From positions 1 to 61,592 of the forward strand of contig NZ_JADPKS010000092.1 in assembly GCF_023074175.1 (NCBI RefSeq): a stretch of 61,592 bases of DNA. The letters run 5' to 3'. Numbering within the stretch: position 1 is the stretch's first letter; each line of letters starts with the position of its first letter. Position numbers and translations under genes: made by a program. This document shows, in pieces, positions 55,747 to 61,592 of this stretch. Below the pieces are notes generated by a model that searched no databases, was not told the DNA's origin, and worked only from the letters and a program-made list of their open reading frames with translations. The stretch is from Bradyrhizobium sp. 139. GTDB lineage: Bacteria > Pseudomonadota > Alphaproteobacteria > Rhizobiales > Xanthobacteraceae.

Positions 55747-55766
55747 ATAGTTGCACGTGAGACTAT
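55747..55766. promoter_or_regulatory. Near-palindrome ATAGTnnCACGTGnnACTAT, likely MarR operator
   Basis: The 20-base site matches its own complement at 16 positions, including a perfect CACGTG centre and ATAGT/ACTAT ends. It lies between the MarR gene (start about 55698) and the monooxygenase gene (start 55809), 43 bases before the latter. Symmetry, size and place fit a MarR-family operator. Confidence 0.65.
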
Positions 55767-55808
55767 CTAGCAGATCGGTCCTCTCCTGACCAGAGCCGAG
55801 GTTAGCGC

Positions 55809-57437
55809 ATGGCGCAGGCCAATACGCAGCAGGCCAAAACCCAGTTCGGCTATCGCCGCCACCCCGATCAGGATCGCCCCGGCCAGAGCCCGGCCGAGCC
55901 TCCGGTCGTGGTCGTCGGCGCTGGTCCGGTCGGTCTGTCGCTGGCAATTGATCTCGCCCAGCGCGGCCAGCGCGTCGTCCTTCTGGATGATGCCGACCGC
56001 ATTGGCGAGGGCTCGCGGGCGATCTGCTTTTCGAAAAGGTCGCTGGAATATTGGGACCGGATCGGCGTCGGCGACCGCATGGTCGAGAAAGGCGTGGTGT
56101 GGAGCGTCGGGCGCATTTTTCACGGCGAGTCGCAGCTTTACCAGTTCAACCTGCTGCCCGAAGACGGTCACAAGCGGCCAGCCTTCATCAACCTCCAGCA
56201 ATATTACGCCGAAGCCTATCTGGTCGATCGCATTAGCGATCTGTCTGATATCGACCTGCGCTGGCGCAACAAGGTGACGGCGCTGGAGAGCCGCAACGAT
56301 TCCGTCGCGCTGACGATCGAAACGCCGGAGGGCGCCTATCGCCTGCATGCGCAATATGTCGTCGCCTGCGATGGCGCCCGCTCCTCGCTGCGGCAGATGG
56401 TGGGCGCCGACTTCGCCGGCCAGGTGTTCGAAGACCAGTTCCTGATCGCCGACGTCAAGATGACTGCGGAATTTCCGACCGAACGTTGGTTCTGGTTCGA
56501 TCCGCCGTTTCATGCGGGACGTTCGGCGCTGTTGCACCGGCAACCGGACGATGTCTGGCGCATCGATCTCCAGCTCAATCGCTATGCGGACCCCGTGGTC
56601 GAGAAGAGACCCGAGAACGTGCGGCCGCGGATCGCGCGCATGCTCGGGCACGACAAGTTCGAGTTCGAGTGGATCTCGCTCTACAAATTCCAGTGCCGGC
56701 GGATGGATCGCTTCCTCCACGGCCGCGTGATCTTCGCGGGGGATTCCGCGCATCAGGTTTCGCCCTTCGGTGCGCGCGGCGCAAACTCGGGACTCGAGGA
56801 CGCCGAAAACCTGTCCTGGAAGCTCGACCGCGTGCTGCGTGGCGCTTCGCCCGCGAGCCTGCTCGAGAGCTACCATGTCGAGCGCAGCATGGCGGCCGAC
56901 GAGAACATTCGCGAATCCACCCGCTCGACCGATTTCATGGCGCCGAACTCGCATCAGGAGGCGCGGCTGCGCAAGGCGGTGCTGTCGCTGGCCAAGGAGA
57001 CGGAGTTCGGCAAGCGCATGGTCAATGGCGGCCGGCTGTCGGTGCCGTGCAGCTATGACACGCCGCTGTCATCGCCCGATGCGGATGCGTGGCGCGGGGG
57101 ACCGTCGCCCGGCTGTTGCATGCTGGATGCGCCGGTTGCGACGGCCACGGGCGAGCGCGGCTATTTGACGGATGCATTCCGCAGGGGCGGAACGGACTTT
57201 ACCTTGCTATCATTCAACAATGGCGCGGCGATCGATGTGCCGGATGGCGTGAAGGATATCCGCATCGGCGGCGAGGGAGGACTTGGCGATTCCTCGGGCT
57301 TGGTCGCAGGGCGCTATGGCGCCGAGTCGGGCGCAGCCTATCTGCTCAGGCCCGATGGTTACGTCGCGGCGCGCTTCCGCCATCCGACGCGTGCGGCGAT
57401 CGCAGCCGCATTGTCGCGGGCTGAAGGTTTGAATTGA
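55809..57437 (+). CDS. FAD-dependent aromatic monooxygenase (MhpA/PHBH-like)
   Basis: This 542-residue flavoprotein has the N-terminal dinucleotide motif VVVVGAGPVGLSLAIDLAQR near 33-52, the second FAD motif CDGARSSLR near 193-201 and GDSAHQVSPFGARGANSGLE near 315-334, all of the class A hydroxylase type. A thioredoxin-like C-terminal domain follows. It should hydroxylate a phenolic acid with NADH or NADPH. Being first in an operon with hmgA, it may make homogentisate, for example from 3-hydroxyphenylacetate, but substrate is inferred. It is divergent from the MarR gene. Confidence 0.87.
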   Translation: MAQANTQQAKTQFGYRRHPDQDRPGQSPAEPPVVVVGAGPVGLSLAIDLAQRGQRVVLLDDADRIGEGSRAICFSKRSLEYWDRIGVGDRMVEKGVVWSVGRIFHGESQLYQFNLLPEDGHKRPAFINLQQYYAEAYLVDRISDLSDIDLRWRNKVTALESRNDSVALTIETPEGAYRLHAQYVVACDGARSSLRQMVGADFAGQVFEDQFLIADVKMTAEFPTERWFWFDPPFHAGRSALLHRQPDDVWRIDLQLNRYADPVVEKRPENVRPRIARMLGHDKFEFEWISLYKFQCRRMDRFLHGRVIFAGDSAHQVSPFGARGANSGLEDAENLSWKLDRVLRGASPASLLESYHVERSMAADENIRESTRSTDFMAPNSHQEARLRKAVLSLAKETEFGKRMVNGGRLSVPCSYDTPLSSPDADAWRGGPSPGCCMLDAPVATATGERGYLTDAFRRGGTDFTLLSFNNGAAIDVPDGVKDIRIGGEGGLGDSSGLVAGRYGAESGAAYLLRPDGYVAARFRHPTRAAIAAALSRAEGLN

Positions 57438-57445
57438 GGTTTCGC

Positions 57446-57670
57446 ATGCCGCTTTCCACCAGCTCCAACTTCGCGCGGCCGGACGATGCATTTCGCGCCA
57501 TCGTCGAGGCGCATCGCGGCCTCACCGACGAGCAGAGCGCCGATTTCGACGCGGCTCTGGTGCTGGTCCTCGCCAACCATATCGGCGACATCGACGTGTT
57601 GCGGGAAGCGATCCTGCTCGCGAAGCGGCGCATGATCGACGGCCAGCAGCAACAACAGCAACAACAATAA
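57446..57670 (+). CDS. DUF2783 protein with poly-Gln tail
   Basis: This 74-residue protein (FARPDDAFRAIVEAHRGLTD, then FDAALVLVLANHIGDIDVLR and EAILLAKRRMI) fits DUF2783, a small helical family that occurs next to aromatic-degradation genes. It ends in eight glutamines encoded by mixed CAG/CAA codons. ATG 57446 begins eight bases after the monooxygenase stop. Function unknown; it is probably an accessory protein of the operon. Confidence 0.75.
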   Translation: MPLSTSSNFARPDDAFRAIVEAHRGLTDEQSADFDAALVLVLANHIGDIDVLREAILLAKRRMIDGQQQQQQQQ

Positions 57671-57693
57671 CCTCGTGACCTAAGGATGAATTG

Positions 57694-58656
57694 ATGGCGA
57701 AGAACTTCGCATCCACCGGCGATCTCTCCGAGAAAAAGATCACCTTCTCCGAGATCGGCACCGATCTCTACGCCTTCACCGCGGAGGGCGATCCGAACAC
57801 CGCGATCATCGTGGGCGACGACGGCTGCCTGGTGTTCGACGCGCAGTCGACGCCGGCGATGGCCAACAAGGTGATCGAGCGCGTCCGTACCGTTACCGAC
57901 AAGCCGATCAAATATGTGGTGCTGTCGCACTACCACGCCGTGCGCGTGCTGGGTGCCTCCGCCTACAAGGCGCAGGGCATCGTGGCCTCGCAGGAGACCT
58001 ATCGTCTGATCGAGGAGCGCGGCCAGCAGGACTGGGATTCCGAATACGGCCGCTTCCCCCGGCTGTTCCAGGATGCGCAAAGCATTCCTGGCCTGACCTG
58101 GCCGACGCTGACCTTCGAAGGCGAGATGTCGATCTATCTGGGAAAACGCGAAGTGCGGCTGATGCAGCTCGGCGCCGGCCACACCTCTGGCGATATCGTC
58201 GCCTGGGTGCCGGATGCCGAGGTCATGTTCTCCGGCGATCTGATCGAATACCACTCGGCCTGCTATTGCGGCGACGCGCATTTGCGCGAGTGGCCGTTGA
58301 CGCTGAATGAGATCCGCAACTTCAATCCCAAGGCAATCGCGCCGGGCCGCGGCGATGCGCTGAAGGGTGTCGCCACGGTGCGCGAAGCCATTGCGATGAC
58401 GCGCGACTTCGTCACCTCGCTCTATGGCGCCGCTGAAATCTCGGTCGCGAAGGGCCGCACGCTGAAGGAATCGATGGCAGCGACGCGCGAGGTGATGGAT
58501 CCGAAATTTTCAAGCTTTGCCATCTACGAGCACTGCCTTCCGTTCAACGTGTCGCGCGCCTATGACGAGGCGTCGGGAATCGATGACCCCGTGATCTGGA
58601 CCGACAAGCGCGACCAGGAAATGTGGGCCGCCCTGCAAGGAGGAGGATCATCATGA
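57694..58656 (+). CDS. Metallo-beta-lactamase-fold protein with altered zinc motif
   Basis: This 320-residue protein has MBL-fold strands (ITFSEIGTDLYAFTAEGDPN, NTAIIVGDDGCLVFDAQSTP) and the expected metal positions further on (LGAGHTSGDIVAWVPDAEVM, FSGDLIEYH). The first motif, however, reads SHYHAVRV instead of the HxHxDH of active members: the Asp and the third His are Val and Arg. A second metal site may be missing. AAGGA lies upstream of ATG 57694. Its stop overlaps hmgA (ATGA), which places it firmly in the homogentisate operon. Confidence 0.85.
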   Translation: MAKNFASTGDLSEKKITFSEIGTDLYAFTAEGDPNTAIIVGDDGCLVFDAQSTPAMANKVIERVRTVTDKPIKYVVLSHYHAVRVLGASAYKAQGIVASQETYRLIEERGQQDWDSEYGRFPRLFQDAQSIPGLTWPTLTFEGEMSIYLGKREVRLMQLGAGHTSGDIVAWVPDAEVMFSGDLIEYHSACYCGDAHLREWPLTLNEIRNFNPKAIAPGRGDALKGVATVREAIAMTRDFVTSLYGAAEISVAKGRTLKESMAATREVMDPKFSSFAIYEHCLPFNVSRAYDEASGIDDPVIWTDKRDQEMWAALQGGGSS

Positions 58657-59999
58657 ACATCAACACCTCGCCTGATCAGATCGTTCGCAGCACCGCTCAG
58701 GTCACGCCCGGCTATATGTCCGGCTTCGGCAACAGCTTCGAGACCGAAGCTTTGCCGGGCGCGCTCCCGATCGGGCGCAATTCGCCGCAGCGCTGCGCTT
58801 ACGGGCTCTACGCCGAGCAGCTTTCCGGCTCGCCATTTACCGCGCCGCGCGGCACCAATGAGCGCTCCTGGCTCTATCGCATTCGCCCCTCGGTGAAGCA
58901 TTCCGGCCGTTTCGAGAAGGCGGATGCCGGCCTGTGGCGCTCGGCGCCTTGCCACGAAAACGATCTGCCGATCGCACAGCTGCGCTGGGACCCGGCGCCG
59001 ATCCCGAAGGAGGATGTGACTTTCCTCCAGGGCGTGCAGACCATGACGACGGCCGGCGACGTCAACACCCAGGCCGGCATGGCCGCGCATGTCTATCTCA
59101 TCACCAAATCGATGGTGGACCAGCACTTCTACAATGCCGACGGCGAGCTGATGTTCGTGCTTCAGCAGGGCAATTTGCGCCTCGTCACCGAGTTCGGCCG
59201 TATCGACGCCGAGCCCGGCGAGATCGTGGTGATCCCGCGTGGCGTCAAGTTCCGCGTGGAGATTCCGAACGGCCCGGCGCGCGGCTATCTCTGCGAGAAC
59301 TACGGCGGCGCCTTCACGCTTCCGGAGCGCGGGCCGATCGGCGCCAACTGCCTTGCCAATGCCCGCGACTTCCTGACGCCGGTCGCGCACTACGAGGACA
59401 AGGACACGCCGACAGAGCTCTACGTGAAATGGGGCGGTGCGTTGTTCAAGACCACGCTGCCGCATTCGCCGATCGACGTCGTGGCCTGGCACGGCAATTA
59501 CGCGCCGTACAAATACGATCTGCGCACCTTCTCGCCGGTCGGCGCGATCGGCTTCGACCATCCCGATCCCTCGATCTTCACGGTGCTGACCTCGCCGTCG
59601 GAGACGGCGGGCACTGCCAATATCGACTTCGTCATCTTCCCCGAGCGCTGGTTGGTCGCCGACAACACCTTCCGTCCGCCCTGGTATCACATGAACATCA
59701 TGAGCGAGTTCATGGGCCTGATCTACGGCGTCTACGATGCCAAGCCGCAAGGCTTTGTCCCCGGTGGCATCAGCTTGCACAATTGCATGCTGCCGCACGG
59801 CCCGGACCGTGACGCCTTCGAGCACGCCAGCAACGGCGAGCTGAAGCCGGTGAAGCTGACCGGCACCATGGCCTTCATGTTCGAGACCCGCTACCCGCAG
59901 CGCGTGACAGCGCATGCCGCGAATTCGCCGACGCTTCAAGATGACTACGCGGATTGCTGGAAGGGTTTGGAGAAGCGGTTCGATCCGAATAGACGGTAG
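58653..59999 (+). CDS. hmgA: Homogentisate 1,2-dioxygenase
   Basis: This 448-residue enzyme opens homogentisate to maleylacetoacetate with O2 and ferrous iron. The family length and segments are all present: SGFGNSFETEALPGALPIGR at the N terminus, RIDAEPGEIVVIPRGVKFRV, and the iron-site region WYHMNIMSEFMGLIYG with His and Glu ligands, followed by GGISLHNCMLPHGPD. AAGGAGGAGG just before ATG 58653 supports the start. It sits between the MBL gene and fumarylacetoacetase; maleylacetoacetate isomerase is not in the window. Confidence 0.97.
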   Translation: MNINTSPDQIVRSTAQVTPGYMSGFGNSFETEALPGALPIGRNSPQRCAYGLYAEQLSGSPFTAPRGTNERSWLYRIRPSVKHSGRFEKADAGLWRSAPCHENDLPIAQLRWDPAPIPKEDVTFLQGVQTMTTAGDVNTQAGMAAHVYLITKSMVDQHFYNADGELMFVLQQGNLRLVTEFGRIDAEPGEIVVIPRGVKFRVEIPNGPARGYLCENYGGAFTLPERGPIGANCLANARDFLTPVAHYEDKDTPTELYVKWGGALFKTTLPHSPIDVVAWHGNYAPYKYDLRTFSPVGAIGFDHPDPSIFTVLTSPSETAGTANIDFVIFPERWLVADNTFRPPWYHMNIMSEFMGLIYGVYDAKPQGFVPGGISLHNCMLPHGPDRDAFEHASNGELKPVKLTGTMAFMFETRYPQRVTAHAANSPTLQDDYADCWKGLEKRFDPNRR

Positions 60000-60011
60000 G
60001 CTTTATTGGTC

Positions 60012-60085
60012 GTCATCGCCGGGCTTGACCCGGCGATCTATCTCTCTTTGAGATGATGGATGCCCGGATCAAGCCCGGGCATGAC
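60012..60085. repeat. Dispersed inverted repeat (gtcatcgccgggcttg family)
   Basis: Arms gtcatcgccgggcttgaccc and the complement ending gggcatgac enclose a short loop. It lies inside the homogentisate operon between hmgA (end 59999) and fumarylacetoacetase (start 60109) and could lower downstream expression or stabilise the upstream mRNA. It is related to 33794-33865. Confidence 0.85.
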
Positions 60086-60108
60086 AATTTTCCGACTGGA
60101 GAATTCGC

Positions 60109-61380
60109 GTGTTCCACCCCAACGACCCCAGCCTCCGCTCCTTCATCGACATCGATCCCGCTTCCGACTTCCCGATCCAGAACCTGCCCTACGGCGTGTT
60201 CTCGACCGCAGCCAATCCGACGCCGCGGGTCGGCGTTGCGATCGGCAATTACGTGCTCGACCTCTGGCAGCTCGAGCAGGATTCGCGGCTCGATGTCGGT
60301 CCGCTCGGCGTGTTTTCCGGACCCTCGCTCAATCCGTTCATGGCGCTGGGGCCCAAGGTCTGGACCAAGACGCGGGTGCGGATCAGCGAACTGCTGCGTC
60401 ACGATCATCCGGAGCTGCGCGACAACGAGGAGCTGCGCAAGCAGGCCTTGGTGGCGATGCGCGATGCAAAACTGCATCTGCCGTTCGCGGTCTCCGGCTA
60501 CACCGATTTCTATTCGTCGAAGGAGCACGCCACCAATGTCGGCGTGATGTTCCGCGGCAAGGACAATGCGCTCCAGCCGAACTGGCTGCACATGCCGATC
60601 GCATATAACGGCCGCGCGTCCACAGTCGTGGTTTCCGGCACCAAGGTGAAGCGGCCGCGCGGGCAGTTGAAGCCGCCAAATGTCGAACTGCCGAGCTTTG
60701 CGCCGTGTAAGCGGCTCGATTTCGAGCTGGAGATGGGCGTCGTGGTCGGCCAGCCCTTAGCCATGGGTGGCATGCTCACGGAACGACAGGCCGAGGAGAT
60801 GATCTTCGGCTTCGTGCTGCTCAACGACTGGAGCGCACGCGACATTCAGCAATGGGAATACGTGCCGCTCGGACCGTTCCTCGCCAAAGCCTTTGCGACC
60901 TCGATCAGCCCGTGGGTGGTGACGCGCGAGGCGCTGGAGCCGTTCCGCCTGAAGGGGCCGGAGCAGGAGCCGGTGCCGCTCGACTATCTCAAGCAGGCGA
61001 AGCCGCAGAACTACGACCTCGAGCTCGACGTCTCCTTGCGCGGCGCCGGCGCCACTGCGCCCGCAAGCATCAGCCGCACCAACTTCAAATACATGTACTG
61101 GTCCTCGGTGCAGCAGCTGATGCACCACGCCTCCGGCGGCTGTGCGATGAACGTCGGCGATCTCCTCGGCAGCGGCACCATCTCCGGCCCGGACAAGAAC
61201 CAGCGTGGCAGCCTTCTGGAGATCAGCTGGAACGGCACCGAGCCGGTCGAATTGCCCGGCGGCGTCAAGCGTACGTTCCTGGAAGACGGCGACAGCCTCG
61301 TCATGCGCGGCTGGTGCCAGGGCAACGGCCACCGGATCGGGTTCGGCGAGGTCGAGGGGACGATTCTGGCGGCGGAGTAG
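60109..61380 (+). CDS. fahA: Fumarylacetoacetase
   Basis: This 423-residue enzyme splits fumarylacetoacetate into fumarate and acetoacetate, ending tyrosine breakdown. The N-terminal SH3-like domain (about 1-120) is followed by the catalytic FAH fold with metal ligands in LDFELEMGVVVG and LNDWSARDIQQWEYVPLGPF, then SPWVVTREALEPF. Length and motifs match the family. The start is GTG 60109 with GGAG seven bases upstream. It follows hmgA after a dispersed repeat. Confidence 0.96.
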   Translation: MFHPNDPSLRSFIDIDPASDFPIQNLPYGVFSTAANPTPRVGVAIGNYVLDLWQLEQDSRLDVGPLGVFSGPSLNPFMALGPKVWTKTRVRISELLRHDHPELRDNEELRKQALVAMRDAKLHLPFAVSGYTDFYSSKEHATNVGVMFRGKDNALQPNWLHMPIAYNGRASTVVVSGTKVKRPRGQLKPPNVELPSFAPCKRLDFELEMGVVVGQPLAMGGMLTERQAEEMIFGFVLLNDWSARDIQQWEYVPLGPFLAKAFATSISPWVVTREALEPFRLKGPEQEPVPLDYLKQAKPQNYDLELDVSLRGAGATAPASISRTNFKYMYWSSVQQLMHHASGGCAMNVGDLLGSGTISGPDKNQRGSLLEISWNGTEPVELPGGVKRTFLEDGDSLVMRGWCQGNGHRIGFGEVEGTILAAE

Positions 61381-61416
61381 GCTGAGTTCTCTCCACTCTC
61401 CATCATTGCGAGCTTC

Positions 61417-61508
61417 GTAGGGTGGGCAAGGGCGCTCTTGCGCCGTGCCCACCACCCTTCCGCGATTGCGGTGATCATGGTGGGCACGCTTCGCTTTGCC
61501 CACCCTCA
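61417..61508. repeat. Dispersed inverted repeat (gtagggtgggcaag family)
   Basis: Arms gtagggtgggcaagggcg and a complement ending tgcccaccct flank further small pairs (gtgcccaccaccc/ggtgggcac). It lies just after the fumarylacetoacetase stop and may act as terminator. Related to 24529-24625. Confidence 0.8.
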
Positions 61509-61519
61509 TATGGGGATTT

Positions 61520-61560
61520 GTAAGTCAAGCCTGTTCGATCTGTCCGGGTAAGGGACTTAC
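61520..61560. other. Inverted arms gtaagtc ... gacttac at window end
   Basis: Seven-base complementary arms (61520-61526 and 61554-61560) enclose 27 bases. It could be the edge of an element or regulatory region that continues beyond the window. Nothing else in 61509-61592 is identifiable. Confidence 0.3.
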
Positions 61561-61592
61561 GATAGGAGGGCGGCGCGCGGAGCCATGCGTAG

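Overview
The window looks like chromosomal DNA of a Bradyrhizobium-type alphaproteobacterium. The basis is uniformly high GC in nearly all genes, many FixJ/CheY-type regulators, rhizobial dispersed inverted repeats in the gaps, and family-level resemblance of the proteins. It is a housekeeping and accessory mosaic: about fifty protein genes, no rRNA, tRNA or CRISPR array that I can see, and one restriction-modification island. Assignments come from reading motifs; no database search was possible.

Layout. 0-3.7 kb: end of a chemotaxis operon (cheW tail, cheY, a 14-base tandem repeat, cheR, a PilZ protein), a stand-alone receiver and a FixJ-type regulator. 3.8-7.5 kb: a large Cache/PAS hybrid histidine kinase with a truncated receiver gene just upstream. 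7.7-13.8 kb: a GntR regulator facing an ABC importer (binding protein, ATPase, permease), an IlvD/Edd dehydratase and an RraA/HMG-aldolase-like protein, with a perfect 18-base palindrome between them. 14-25.5 kb: oligopeptidase B, an MBOAT acyltransferase with a DltD-like partner, a serine-glyoxylate-type aminotransferase, an SNase-fold protein, a 576-residue protein of unknown function, a caspase-fold protein lacking the catalytic dyad, and a lone RND adaptor. 25.9-33.7 kb: a beta-propeller lactonase-like protein, small proteins, a GGDEF/EAL protein, a LysM protein and an LTXXQ-like protein. 34-40.8 kb: type I restriction-modification genes (hsdM, hsdS, hsdR) with a BrnT-type toxin-antitoxin pair between hsdS and hsdR. 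41-47.3 kb: a membrane adenylate/guanylate cyclase, an AsmA protein, a Crp-family regulator and a DUF433/DUF5615 toxin-antitoxin pair. 47.4-54 kb: an RND pump with its adaptor, an OmpA protein and a second dyad-less caspase-fold protein with TPRs. 54.3-61.4 kb: an AHL-lactonase-like protein and a homogentisate operon (MarR regulator, FAD monooxygenase, DUF2783, a degenerate MBL protein, hmgA, fumarylacetoacetase).

How the parts may work together. The clearest pathway is tyrosine/phenylacetate catabolism: HmgA opens homogentisate and fumarylacetoacetase splits fumarylacetoacetate, with MarR control likely through a near-palindrome in the divergent promoter. The most interesting unexplained pattern joins three items: a class III cyclase, a Crp-like regulator with cAMP-pocket-type residues, and three sites matching TGTGA-N6-TCACA. 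One site lies upstream of the crp-like gene itself. The other two lie in the divergent promoters of the two dyad-less caspase-fold genes. This suggests a cAMP-controlled pseudo-caspase regulon, which is inference only.

Gaps between genes are largely occupied by dispersed inverted repeats of several families. Where a gap is longer than about 300 bases, the entry for the repeat or site within it says what else was seen.
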